20,259 nt of DNA from JAICND01 sp040905905 (GTDB lineage Bacteria > Actinomycetota > Acidimicrobiia > Spongiisociales > ZC4RG35), in the NCBI GenBank assembly GCA_040905905.1, contig JBBDQN010000044.1:1-20259 (forward strand), in the 5' to 3' direction. Positions 1-7,593 of this stretch are shown here, piece after piece. Position numbers and translations under genes: made by a program. Below the pieces are notes generated by a model. The model did no database searches. It was not told the DNA's origin and saw only the letters and a list, made by a program, of their open reading frames with translations. Numbering within the stretch: the stretch's first letter is position 1; each line of letters begins with the position of its first letter.

Positions 1-424
1 GGGGGTCGACGCACATCGGGGAGAAGTGGGCATGGACGACGCGCCAGCCCTCCGGTTCTCGGTGGTAAATCTGGGTGGATCGTGAGAGGAAGGGGCCGGT
101 CGGGATCGGGCTCTCCCCTTCACCTAGCCATTCGATCTCGGCGATCCGGGAGCAGGTGATCCATCCGCGATCGCCGTGGACTCGGATCACCTCCTCGAAC
201 GGTTCCCAGCGTCGGATGAACCGCAGCTTGGGCAGGACCGCACCCTCGTACTCGAGCCACTGCTCCACGCCTCGCAGGGTTCGTCCTGAGTAGTTGAAGT
301 AGACACAATCTGGGTCGGCGCTCCACAGTTCCCGCACATGCTCGTTGAGATCCTTCCGATCCATAGCGAGATATCGGTCGTGGACAGCTCGGATGGCTGC
401 AAGATCTGCCGCCTCGCCTTTCAT
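1..424 (-). CDS. SnoaL/NTF2-like protein, 3' end outside window
   Basis: The minus-strand frame is open from an ATG at 424 to the left edge, giving 141 residues with no stop, so the C-terminus is missing. It begins MKGEAADLAAIRAVHDRYLA and ends GWRVVHAHFSPMCVDP. The pattern is that of the NTF2-like/SnoaL fold: N-terminal helix with a 'RYL' segment, 'ELWSADPDCVYFNYSG', 'RGVEQWLEY', 'RVHGDRGWITCSR', then the terminal strand 'GWRVVHAHFS'. It is clearly a paralogue of the protein at 4205-4642, aligning over the whole visible length. SnoaL-like proteins include small-molecule cyclases, isomerases, hydrolases and non-catalytic binding proteins, so the reaction is unknown. An upstream GGAAG lies 11 nt before the ATG; a GTG at 436 is in frame but too close to it. 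The gene follows the amidohydrolase by 31 nt and is probably co-transcribed. No family-wide catalytic residue can be relied on. Confidence 0.85.
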   Translation of the reverse strand, partial: MKGEAADLAAIRAVHDRYLAMDRKDLNEHVRELWSADPDCVYFNYSGRTLRGVEQWLEYEGAVLPKLRFIRRWEPFEEVIRVHGDRGWITCSRIAEIEWLGEGESPIPTGPFLSRSTQIYHREPEGWRVVHAHFSPMCVDP

Positions 425-455
425 TTGACCACTCACTTCCGTTGTCGCGGGCGCG

Positions 456-1940
456 TCAGGGGTGCCTGATGATTCGACCTGCCGCCGCACCGGTGTGCTC
501 TCCGGCGCGCCAGGTAGTCCTTCCGTTGACGATGACCAGGTCGATACCTGTGGCGTAGCGTTTCGGATGTCGGTAGTCGGCGGTGTCAGTGACACGCGCG
601 GGATCTACGACAGTGATGTCGGCGTGCCACCCACGCTCGATCCGTCCTCGTTGCACTATCCCGAACGTCTCGGCGGGGAGTGAGGTGGCTTTCCGTATCG
701 CTTCGGTGAATGACAGAACACGCTGGTCGCGCACCATATGACCCAGCACTCTCGGGAAGGTTCCGTAGAGGCGCGGATGTGGAGCGCCATCCAGAGTGGG
801 TACGCCGTCGGTACCGAACATGCATCGTGGATCGGCAAGCACGGTCGCCACGTCCTGATCGCTCATTCCAAAGTACACGACCGAGGTTCCCGGGGTCGGT
901 GTCTCCAAACGGGTAACGACGGTCTCGACCGTGATGCCCCATTCCTCACTCAGGTCCCGCAGGTTGCGGCCCACGGTGCTCGGATGGTTGGCGGAGTATG
1001 CGATGAAGACCTCCTCGGGAGGGATGGGGGTCGTTGCTCCACCGGCGACGAGGGCTTCTCTCAGGAACGTGGAAGCTGCGGTGTAGGGGTAGGCGTCGCA
1101 GGTCGCTCCGGCAGCTTCGATCTGATCGAGGAGTTGTCCAACCTTGCCCCAGTTGGAGCGACCCAGCGCCTTGAGGTGGCTGATGTGTGCCGGGTGGCCG
1201 GCATGCTCACCGATATCGACGGCTTCGGCGGTGGCCTCGTTGACATGATCCGCCTCGTCGCGGATGTGCGATGCGTAAACCCCACCCGCGTGCACCGCCG
1301 CCCGAGCCAAGGCGAACAGCTCGGCGCGGTCGGCAGCGCGACCCGGCGAGTATGCAAGACCCGTCGAGAGGCCGAGCGCTCCTGCGCCGACCATCTTGGT
1401 GACGACATCGCACATCTGCGAGACCTCGCCAACCGTGGCGGCGCGCTCTGCCGCTCCGCAAACCAACTGCCGCACCACGTTGTGCGGGGCAAGCACGCCT
1501 ACGTTCACGCTGGGGGATGCATCCTCGACCGCTTCGGCGTAATCGTCTAACGTCTCCCAGCCGTGCGACGCACCTGTTCCAAGGACGGCGGTGAGGCGGC
1601 CCTCGGGTCCCAACAGGTCCGAGCGGGTCGCCTTTGTGATGGGAACTGCACCGAGACCGCAATTGCCGACGATGACGGTCGTGACGCCCTGAGAGACCTT
1701 GAAGTCGAGGTCGGGCCTGGCGACTACGGCGAGATCATCGTGCGAATGGGCATCGATGAATCCGGGGCACACCATTCGCCCCGAGACGTCGATCACTTCG
1801 TGATCGCCGTCTGGGACGGGTTCTCCCGGTTCGAGGAGAGCGGCGATCAGACCGTCGTCAATCAGAAGGTCCCCGCGCCGCGGCGGTGTACCCGTCCCGT
1901 CAACGATTGACCCGCCGCGGAGGAAGAGCGAATTCCTCAC
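456..1940 (-). CDS. D-aminoacylase / N-acyl-D-amino-acid deacylase family amidohydrolase
   Basis: This 494-residue protein matches the usual length of the family. Visible hallmarks are 'PGFIDAHSHDD' (H65, H67), 'VGNCG' (C94), 'GALGLSTGLAYSPG' (about 187-200), 'YASHIRDEAD' (H225), 'HISHLKALG' (H255), 'FGTDG' (D378) and 'PHPRLYGTFPRVLG' (388-400). In D-aminoacylases these positions supply the zinc ligands, including the bridging Cys, and the catalytic Asp. Family members hydrolyse the amide of N-acyl-D-amino acids; relatives act on other N-acyl or N-carbamoyl compounds, so the real substrate may differ. It is predicted cytoplasmic, with no signal peptide. The start is GTG at 1940, overlapping the TGA of the DUF1116 gene as GTGA, so translation is probably coupled. 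A plausible ribosome site (AGGGCGGAAC) precedes it. In this operon it could cleave an amide or carbamoyl bond released by the upstream enzymes; that is inference. Confidence 0.93.
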   Translation of the reverse strand: MRNSLFLRGGSIVDGTGTPPRRGDLLIDDGLIAALLEPGEPVPDGDHEVIDVSGRMVCPGFIDAHSHDDLAVVARPDLDFKVSQGVTTVIVGNCGLGAVPITKATRSDLLGPEGRLTAVLGTGASHGWETLDDYAEAVEDASPSVNVGVLAPHNVVRQLVCGAAERAATVGEVSQMCDVVTKMVGAGALGLSTGLAYSPGRAADRAELFALARAAVHAGGVYASHIRDEADHVNEATAEAVDIGEHAGHPAHISHLKALGRSNWGKVGQLLDQIEAAGATCDAYPYTAASTFLREALVAGGATTPIPPEEVFIAYSANHPSTVGRNLRDLSEEWGITVETVVTRLETPTPGTSVVYFGMSDQDVATVLADPRCMFGTDGVPTLDGAPHPRLYGTFPRVLGHMVRDQRVLSFTEAIRKATSLPAETFGIVQRGRIERGWHADITVVDPARVTDTADYRHPKRYATGIDLVIVNGRTTWRAGEHTGAAAGRIIRHP

Positions 1941-3187
1941 GGTTCCGCCCTACTGACTGCACTTGATTGACCGAGCCCGGCCTGAGCCAAATGGAAGACC
2001 TCCAGCGGGACAGACGTGAGACCGGCAGCCACGGGTCCCCCACCGGGGTGGCGATGGGCGAATCCGGCGCTGAACGTGGGGAGTACTCCCGTTTCGACCA
2101 CACGCTCCACCGAAATGGCGAACGGGCTACCCCTCAGTCCCTCGGTTGGGAGGAGATAGCGCGGATGATCGATGAGGCACACCCGGCGCAGGTCGGCGAC
2201 GATACGCTCGGCGTCGCGAAACGGCATGCCCAGGCGTTGAGCCAGCACCGGAGACGAGGTGAACGCAGAGGCTCCCAGACCCATCGTCTCGGCGACCGCC
2301 GAGTCGCCCAACAAAGGACTCGCATCGCTCCTGGTAAATCCTTCGCGAAGGGTGATGCGTTCGGGGAGATGAGCCAGTGCTTCAAACCACTGTCCCGGGA
2401 GCCCGCTGACTCTTATTCCAATGGTTCGCCCGTTGGCGGCGATGGCGGTGACGATTCCCGGTGGTGCCGTGTCATCGACCCGGTCGGCGACAAGCTTCGC
2501 CGCCGCGATCGAGACGGACAGGAAGAAATGCACGTTCGATGCCAGCTCGCGTAGGACGGCGCCGGCCACGTCCCGGGGCGATGTCGCCACGACAGGAGCG
2601 GCGAGCTGCATCCCGAGGAGAGCGACGCAGGCGACGTTTCGATTGTGGCACTCGTCGCCGCGCCGCAGACCCTCGGCCTGGATCTCGAGGACGTCGATGG
2701 CCTCGGTCTCTCGGAGCGCGCCGGCGAGCGCCGGGGCCAAGACGTCGCCCATCCATCGCAGGCGTTGAATGCTGGATTCGTCATAGTTCCCGAATCGAGT
2801 TGCCTTACCCAGTCCTTCATTGAGCGGCGAGAAGCAGCGACGGCCGGTTGAGTCCTCGACCACGACGACCGGGGTGTGCGGCGTGACCACGCCGGCTAAC
2901 GCACCGACGGCACCGACGGCATGACACGAGGTTATCTCCACGCCGCCGTCGTCGAGCATCCGCGCCGCATCCTCGGGAGAGTCGGCCTCACCCTCAAGCA
3001 GCAGTCCGGCGATTACGGCCCCTCTCGACGGGCCAGTGAGCTCCTGGATCTCGATTGGTGGGCCGGCGTGCAGGAAACGCCGCGGCCCGATCGCTGGGCA
3101 CACATCACTCGCTTCGCAGAAGTCAGCCAGCCACACCGGCTCACCAGCCGCCTCCACCAGCGTGTCGCGTTCGGCGATGCTGGTCAT
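1937..3187 (-). CDS. DUF1116 protein (YlbE/YahG family, AllG-like)
   Basis: The 416-residue protein shows DUF1116 signatures: 'RRFLHAGPPIE', 'GPSRGAVIAGLLLEG', 'CHAVGAVGALAGVVTP', 'FSPLNEGLGKATRFG', 'RLRWM' and 'GDECHNRN'. In E. coli the DUF1116 protein YlbE (AllG) is one of three subunits, with FdrA (AllF) and YlbF (AllH), of oxamate carbamoyltransferase, which releases carbamoyl phosphate in anaerobic allantoin use. Neither FdrA-like nor AllH-like genes are visible here, so the activity may differ or the partners may lie elsewhere. I place the start at the ATG at 3187, which overlaps the TGA of the LLM gene as ATGA and has AGGA about 12 nt upstream. The frame is open to 3319, but the extra residues (MCCPPCRLRERGC...) are antisense-like and inside the LLM gene. 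An alternative ATG at 3199 has its purine run too close. It precedes the amidohydrolase with a 4-nt overlap. Confidence 0.88.
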   Translation of the reverse strand: MTSIAERDTLVEAAGEPVWLADFCEASDVCPAIGPRRFLHAGPPIEIQELTGPSRGAVIAGLLLEGEADSPEDAARMLDDGGVEITSCHAVGAVGALAGVVTPHTPVVVVEDSTGRRCFSPLNEGLGKATRFGNYDESSIQRLRWMGDVLAPALAGALRETEAIDVLEIQAEGLRRGDECHNRNVACVALLGMQLAAPVVATSPRDVAGAVLRELASNVHFFLSVSIAAAKLVADRVDDTAPPGIVTAIAANGRTIGIRVSGLPGQWFEALAHLPERITLREGFTRSDASPLLGDSAVAETMGLGASAFTSSPVLAQRLGMPFRDAERIVADLRRVCLIDHPRYLLPTEGLRGSPFAISVERVVETGVLPTFSAGFAHRHPGGGPVAAGLTSVPLEVFHLAQAGLGQSSAVSRAEP

Positions 3188-4185
3188 CGCCGTGCCCATT
3201 CCTGTGCCGTTTTCGCCACGTCTCCCATGGCACGCCTCAGATCTGGGACCCAACCTCCCAGGCCGAACGCCAGCTCGGTGACACCCGCGTTCTCGAAGTC
3301 TGCAAGGCGGGCAGCACACCTGTCGGGCGGGCCCCAGATGCAGAGTTCATCGACAACATCGTCGGAGATGACCGAGGCCACAGGTTCACCTGCCTGGAGG
3401 CAGTCCGCCATCTCACCCAACTCGGTGAGGTTCACATTAAGGCCGGTGACGAGCCGAGCGATCTCCGGGTGACTGACAATCGTTCGCACAAAGTGGCCGG
3501 CGAGCGGTTTGAGATATGCCTCCATCTCCTCTCGGGACAGGTTGCCCCCGAAGTAGCTGTATGCGACCACCTCGAGCGGTTGCCGGTCCGGTGCCGTCGC
3601 CCTCGCGTGATTGACACGTGCAATGGCGTCCTTCAGATAGGCGATTGTCGACCCCAACGACAGGACGACGCCATCGGAGAGCTCCGCCGAAAGCGTCAGG
3701 GTCTTGGGGCCGACCGCTCCCACGAGGACAGGAAGGGCCCGACCCGCGGACTTGAACGCAATGGTGGAGGCGTTCGAAGGATCGGCAGAGGGAACCGCCC
3801 CGCCCCTGAGCAACGACCGGAGCACATCGATCTGTTCGGAGAGGAGGGCGAGTCCGCTGCGAACTGGAAGACCGAGGTCACGACGGACATCGTCTCCGAG
3901 TCCGGCTCCGAGTCCCACGCGCAACGGATGCCGGCAGAAGGCATCGGCTGCGGACACATCCAGCGCGAACACGATGGGATGGCGAAGGCGTACCACCACG
4001 ACACCGAGCCCCAGCCGCAGGTCGGGGTGGGCCTGACCTACGACGGCGGCGGTCACCGCAGCCGACCGTTCATAGGGGTTCTCGGCGAACCAGCATCCCC
4101 ACAACGCGGACCGCTCCGCCAGTCCGGCACAGTCGAGGATGTCGGAAGGCGCGAGATTCGTACTCAGACGGATGGAGAGTCTCAT
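3184..4185 (-). CDS. LLM-class flavin-dependent oxidoreductase (luciferase-like)
   Basis: This 333-residue protein has the bacterial luciferase-like TIM-barrel pattern: N-terminal strand 'MRLSIRLST', 'DILDCAGLAERSALWGCWFAE', 'LRLGLGVVVVRLRHPIVFALD', 'HPLRVGLGAGLG', 'LLSEQIDVLRSLLRGG', 'LPVLVGAVGPKTLTLSAELSDGVVL' and the C-terminal 'WGPPDRCAARLADFENAGVTELAFG'. The family uses FMN or coenzyme F420. The 'GPKTL...ADGV'-like strand resembles the F420/Mer-like branch, but cofactor use cannot be settled by eye. Known relatives include alkanesulfonate (SsuD), pyrimidine-ring (RutA) and EDTA/NTA monooxygenases. The start is the ATG at 4185, with GAAGG 6 nt upstream. The frame is open upstream to 4374, but that part is Arg/Pro-rich and overlaps the SnoaL-like gene. 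It lies 19 nt after that gene and overlaps the next as ATGA. It probably performs the oxidative step on the imported substrate. Confidence 0.9.
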   Translation of the reverse strand: MRLSIRLSTNLAPSDILDCAGLAERSALWGCWFAENPYERSAAVTAAVVGQAHPDLRLGLGVVVVRLRHPIVFALDVSAADAFCRHPLRVGLGAGLGDDVRRDLGLPVRSGLALLSEQIDVLRSLLRGGAVPSADPSNASTIAFKSAGRALPVLVGAVGPKTLTLSAELSDGVVLSLGSTIAYLKDAIARVNHARATAPDRQPLEVVAYSYFGGNLSREEMEAYLKPLAGHFVRTIVSHPEIARLVTGLNVNLTELGEMADCLQAGEPVASVISDDVVDELCIWGPPDRCAARLADFENAGVTELAFGLGGWVPDLRRAMGDVAKTAQEWARR

Positions 4186-4204
4186 GGGTGCCTTCGCGGG
4201 ATCT

Positions 4205-4642
4205 TCAGATGCCACCGGGCCTGGGCTCGCTGCTCGAACGCGAGAAGTGTGCGTGGACAACGCGCCATCCGTCCGGCTCGCGGTAATAGATCTCGGTCGA
4301 GCGGGACTCGACCGGTCCGGTCTGTGTCGGCGCTTCCCCTTCTCCCTTCCATATGATCTCGGCGGTGCGGGCACACGTCACCCAGGCGACGTCGCCGTCC
4401 ACGCGGATCACACGGTCATGCGACTCCCAAGGCGACACGGTGATGATTTTGCCGTGGTAGTGCCGCCAAAGGTCGAGCCAGTGTTCGAGCCCGTGGTAGT
4501 TGTGCCCTGTGAGGTTGAAGTACCAGTTGTCGGGGTAGGCGCTCCATAGCTCTGGTAGCTTCTCGTAGTTGACCTCGCCGTTGAGTACGAGGTAGCGCTC
4601 GTGCATCGCCTCGATTGTGCGAAGGTCGTCTTCCTGTGACAC
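4205..4642 (-). CDS. SnoaL/NTF2-like protein
   Basis: The protein has 145 residues if it starts at GTG 4642. That start is supported by GGAGGGAG about 9 nt upstream and by alignment with the paralogue at 1-424. A longer frame to 4714 would add a Ser/Arg/Gly-rich tail and overlap the permease gene. Sequence features are 'LRTIEAMHERYLVLNG', 'ELWSAYPDNWYFNLTGHNYHG', 'LEHWLDLWRHYHGKI', 'VIRVDGDVAWVTCARTAEIIW' and the terminal 'GWRVVHAHFSRS'. This is the small alpha+beta cone of the SnoaL/NTF2 group, predicted cytoplasmic. The His-rich 'HNYHG...HYHG' segment is not shared by the other copy, so the two may have different jobs. It sits 40 nt after the ABC permease and 19 nt before the LLM oxidoreductase. 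A role as hydrolase, isomerase or binding partner of the monooxygenase product is possible but unproven. Confidence 0.85.
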   Translation of the reverse strand: MSQEDDLRTIEAMHERYLVLNGEVNYEKLPELWSAYPDNWYFNLTGHNYHGLEHWLDLWRHYHGKIITVSPWESHDRVIRVDGDVAWVTCARTAEIIWKGEGEAPTQTGPVESRSTEIYYREPDGWRVVHAHFSRSSSEPRPGGI

Positions 4643-4682
4643 GATGGATCTCCCTCCAGAGTTGCGCGACCCGGCGGGCCGC

Positions 4683-5471
4683 TCATCCGATACGTCCTTC
4701 TCGCCAGAACACAACTCTGCGATCGATGAAGTCGACGGTGGCGTAGAGCGCCCAACCGATCAGACCGAGAAGGAGAATGAGGGTGAACACGTCCGCTATC
4801 TGGAGCTGGAAGCTGTACAGCTCGATGAGGTAGCCGATGCCTTGTCGTGTGCCGACGAACTCGCCCACGACGACACCGACGAGGGCCAGGGTGATGCCGG
4901 TCTTCAGCCCGGCGAAGATGTTCGGGAGGGCGGTGGGAAGAGAGAGCTTCCGCAGGATCTGGCCACGCGACGCTTTGAGGGATCGGAGCAGCGTCAATGA
5001 TCGATCGTCGACGAGCCAGAGTCCGGAAAGGGTGTCCACGAAGACGGGGAAGAAGCAGATGACAGCCGACATCACTATCTTCGACGAGATCCCGAAGCCG
5101 AACCAAGTGACGAAGATTGGGGCGAGCGCCACCTTGGGCAAAGTGAAGAACACCACGATGTAAGGGCTCAGAGCGCGTCGGGTGAACTCAGAGACCCCGA
5201 GCGCGATTCCGAGCGCGAAGCCCAGCGCCGAGCCGATGACGAAGCCGAACAGCGCCGCTTTGACAGTTGCGAACAGATGTCCATAGAGGAAGCCCTGCGT
5301 GGTGAGGGAGCCGAGGCTTTTGGCGACTGCGCTGGGAGCCGGGAGGACGATCGCATGCACTCGCCCACTGGAAACGATGTACTCCCAGACGGCGACGAAC
5401 GCGACCCCAAGGAGCGCTGCAGCTACATAGGGTGCCCACCGTCGACGCGGCTCGTCGCCATCGTCGATCAT
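4683..5471 (-). CDS. ABC transporter permease, SsuC/TauC-like (NitT/TauT type)
   Basis: This inner-membrane permease of the BPD_transp_1 family has about six hydrophobic segments, including 'YVAAALLGVAFVAVWEYIV', 'ALFGFVIGSALGFALGIALG', 'IVMSAVICFFPVFVDTL' and 'LVGVVVGEFVG'. The cytoplasmic EAA-type loop is seen in 'LKASRGQILRKLSLPTALPN' followed by IFAGLK, where the ATPase docks. I chose the ATG at 5471 because GGAGG lies 8 nt upstream and the resulting 262 residues match SsuC/TauC length. A GTG at 5534 (283 aa) is also possible; it would overlap the ATPase stop by 11 nt and add a polar 21-residue tail. It works with the ATPase at 5524-6369 and the receptor at 6373-7533. Relatives import sulfonates, nitrate, taurine, thiamine precursors or aromatic acids, and the substrate here is unknown. 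Confidence 0.92.
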   Translation of the reverse strand: MIDDGDEPRRRWAPYVAAALLGVAFVAVWEYIVSSGRVHAIVLPAPSAVAKSLGSLTTQGFLYGHLFATVKAALFGFVIGSALGFALGIALGVSEFTRRALSPYIVVFFTLPKVALAPIFVTWFGFGISSKIVMSAVICFFPVFVDTLSGLWLVDDRSLTLLRSLKASRGQILRKLSLPTALPNIFAGLKTGITLALVGVVVGEFVGTRQGIGYLIELYSFQLQIADVFTLILLLGLIGWALYATVDFIDRRVVFWREGRIG

Positions 5472-5523
5472 CGGAAGGGCCTCCGACTGGTGCCCGCTCC
5501 GGGGCGGCTCGGTCGCCGACTGA

Positions 5524-6369
5524 TCACCGGCCACTGCGACCGTCTCTCGTCATGAGTGCGTTCCGGATCCGCCGTACGGTGTCCGTGAACACCGGCGCGA
5601 ACATGTGATCAGGATGCCGTGGTCTCGGCACCGGGACATCGATCACCTCGGCGATCCGTCCCGGCCTCGGCGTCATCACGACGACCCGGTCCGACAGGAA
5701 CACCGCTTCCGCGATGTTGTGGGTCACGTAAACCACGGTGATTCCGCTGCCATCCCACAGTCGCAGCAGCTCCAGATTGAGTGCCTCGCGCGTGAACTCG
5801 TCCAACGCCGAAAAGGGCTCATCCATGAGGAGAACGCGAGGCTCGTACGTGAGAGTCCGCACGAGAGCGGCACGCTGCTGCATGCCACCCGAGAGCTCTT
5901 TCGGAAGGCCGTCACGGAATTCCTCCAAACCCGCCAGCTCCAGCAGGTCGAGGGCGCGAGTGAGGACCGCATCGCGGTTGTAATACCGTTGCTTGATCTC
6001 GTACGGAAGCAACACGTTCTCAAGGACGGTCCGCCACGGGAGGAGCACGGGAACCTGCAACATGTACCCCACGTCGTCACGGGGAGATTCCACGGTTTCG
6101 CCGCGCACCTGGATCACTCCGGCCGACGGTGTGATCAAACCGCCCACCATGTTCAACAGTGTGGACTTGCCGCACCCGCTCTGACCCACCAGCGAGACGA
6201 ACTCGCCCACGAAAACGTCAAGGTCGATGCCCGATAGGGCCACTACGACCGAGCCCGTCTTCGGACGAAACACCTTCCCGACACCTCGGACGACGATGTG
6301 CCGCTCACGATCGGTACCGATTCTGCCTCCACGAGGCGCTCCATCGCCGACTTCGGGAGGTGGCTGCAC
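5524..6369 (-). CDS. ABC transporter ATP-binding protein, SsuB/TauB-like
   Basis: The 281-residue protein carries all ABC ATPase motifs: Walker A 'GQSGCGKST' (62-70), Q-loop region 'YMLQVPVLLPWRT' (102-114), signature 'LSGGMQQR' (159-166), Walker B 'VLLMDEP' (179-185), D-loop 'SALD' and switch His in 'VYVTHN' (H217). The 'LPWRTVLENVLLP' stretch is typical of the NitT/TauT (SsuB/TauB/NrtD) branch. It is a peripheral membrane protein energising the adjacent permease. The start is GTG at 6369, only 3 nt after the receptor stop, so translational coupling is likely. The first 24 residues (PPPEVGDGAPRGG) precede the conserved ABC fold and may be disordered; a later start cannot be excluded. All catalytic residues are intact. 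Confidence 0.95.
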   Translation of the reverse strand: MQPPPEVGDGAPRGGRIGTDRERHIVVRGVGKVFRPKTGSVVVALSGIDLDVFVGEFVSLVGQSGCGKSTLLNMVGGLITPSAGVIQVRGETVESPRDDVGYMLQVPVLLPWRTVLENVLLPYEIKQRYYNRDAVLTRALDLLELAGLEEFRDGLPKELSGGMQQRAALVRTLTYEPRVLLMDEPFSALDEFTREALNLELLRLWDGSGITVVYVTHNIAEAVFLSDRVVVMTPRPGRIAEVIDVPVPRPRHPDHMFAPVFTDTVRRIRNALMTRDGRSGR

Positions 6370-6372
6370 TCG

Positions 6373-7533
6373 TCAACCCGCCGCGTCCGCATAGGCGCGG
6401 GCGGCGTCCTCGACAGCGGCACGGTCCCAGTCGTTGAGCTCTGGGATCAACTCATTGGTCACAGCCGTGTTGGCATCGACGTCCGTCTCGATGATGGGAT
6501 CTCCCACGGGTGGCGCAGCCTTGAGGAACTCGATGTATGACACCCAGCCATCGATGTCGGTCTGACCATACGCATCAGTCGAGGTCGGGGCGTAGAGCGG
6601 GCCGAGAAGATCCAGAATGAACTGGGCAACCTCGGGATTCGCCCACGACTCGGGCAGGGCGGCCTGAGTTGCGGCGGCGGCTGCCTCGGGGACCGTGTTC
6701 CAAACATGCACCCCCTTGGCGTAGCCTCGAAGGAGCCCAACTACTGCGTCGCGATTGGATTCGAGGAAGGGCGCTGATACAGCTAGCACGCCACCGATGG
6801 GGAAGCTGTCGTAGTGCTCTGTTTTCAGATACCGGAACGGGTACTCGATCCCCCCGAGAGCCGAGAAGTCAGTGGCTGAACCTCCGAATGCATCGATGCT
6901 CCCAGAGTCCAGAGCCTCGATGATGTTCGCCGGCTGATCACCCACAGGGACCACGTCGACGTCCACTCCGAAGGTCAGGCCGGCGTCCTGCAGCATGACA
7001 TTGACCACGGGCACCTCACCGCCCTCGAAGCCGGTGATGCCGATCGTGCCACCGGTCAGCTCGTCGACGCTCTGGATTGCAGAGTCCTCGCGCACAATCA
7101 TCCCGAATACGACCCCTTCCCCGGCGCCGAGGGTCTGATAGATGCCCTGGATGTCTCCCCCGGCATCGACTCCCGTGAGGAACGCCTCGGTCGACGTGGT
7201 GGCTACGTCGCCCTGTCCAGCAATAAGCAATTGGACAGACTGGGCACTCCCTTCGGTCGGTTCGAAGACAAGTTCGAGGTTCTCATCCTCGAAGAACCCG
7301 AGCTCGTCGCCAATGATCCACATCGCCTCAGGGAGACCCGATGAGCCCTGCAAGATCCTGATCTCGGTAGGTGCGGCTGCCTGGGTGGTCGTAGCGGCTT
7401 GGGTGTCGCCCGTCGCGGTCGTGTCGCCGGTGTCGATTGGCTCGGAGATCGACGACGGGTCATCCCCACAAGCGCTGAGGGTCAAGACCAACCCGACCAC
7501 CAAGATCATGCTCGCCAACCGGTGACCGCGCAT
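6373..7533 (-). CDS. ABC transporter substrate-binding lipoprotein (NMT1/THI5-like, SsuA type)
   Basis: The 386-residue protein begins with a lipoprotein signal peptide: Arg/His start, hydrophobic core 'MILVVGLVLT' and lipobox LSAC with the modified Cys at 22. A Thr/Ala-rich linker (about 26-53) follows, then a periplasmic-binding type II fold: 'EIRILQGSSGLPEAMWIIGDE', 'LGFFEDENLELVFEP', 'SAQSVQLLIAGQGDVATTS', 'LTGGTIGITGFEGG' and 'ANIIEALDSGSIDAFGG'. This is the pattern of NMT1/SsuA receptors for organic anions or nitrogen heterocycles. It would be membrane-anchored outside the cell and deliver substrate to the permease at 4683. The ATG at 7533 is preceded by AGGGAGG, 4 nt away. It is the first gene after the promoter at 7563-7591. 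The substrate cannot be read from the sequence. Confidence 0.94.
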   Translation of the reverse strand: MRGHRLASMILVVGLVLTLSACGDDPSSISEPIDTGDTTATGDTQAATTTQAAAPTEIRILQGSSGLPEAMWIIGDELGFFEDENLELVFEPTEGSAQSVQLLIAGQGDVATTSTEAFLTGVDAGGDIQGIYQTLGAGEGVVFGMIVREDSAIQSVDELTGGTIGITGFEGGEVPVVNVMLQDAGLTFGVDVDVVPVGDQPANIIEALDSGSIDAFGGSATDFSALGGIEYPFRYLKTEHYDSFPIGGVLAVSAPFLESNRDAVVGLLRGYAKGVHVWNTVPEAAAAATQAALPESWANPEVAQFILDLLGPLYAPTSTDAYGQTDIDGWVSYIEFLKAAPPVGDPIIETDVDANTAVTNELIPELNDWDRAAVEDAARAYADAAG

Positions 7534-7562
7534 CCAACCCTCCCTAGTGAGACTGGACCGTT

Positions 7563-7591
7563 ATTGTACTAAACATCTGATGTTCAGTCAA
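7563..7591 (-). promoter_or_regulatory. Promoter with embedded operator for the transporter/catabolic operon
   Basis: On the minus strand, -35 TTGACT (7591-7586) and -10 TACAAT (7568-7563) are separated by exactly 17 nt, a near-consensus sigma-70 type promoter. The spacer holds a perfect 6-1-6 inverted repeat, AACATC-A-GATGTT (7572-7584). The symmetry extends outward with few mismatches as far as the -35 and -10 hexamers. The predicted start site lies about 23 nt before the receptor ATG. A repressor bound here would block polymerase. The GntR/FCD protein encoded immediately upstream is the obvious candidate. Both hexamers and the palindrome are seen directly; the regulator-site pairing is inference. 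Confidence 0.75.
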
Positions 7592-7593
7592 AT

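Noticed and set aside
738..1550. 270-codon open frame on the plus strand
   Set aside because: It is antisense to the D-aminoacylase-type gene, which carries all catalytic motifs; no domain is visible.
3055..4356. 433-codon open frame on the plus strand
   Set aside because: It is antisense to the LLM oxidoreductase, SnoaL-like and DUF1116 genes, all of which have clear family motifs, and its translation is Arg/Gly/Pro-rich without any domain. High GC keeps antisense frames open.
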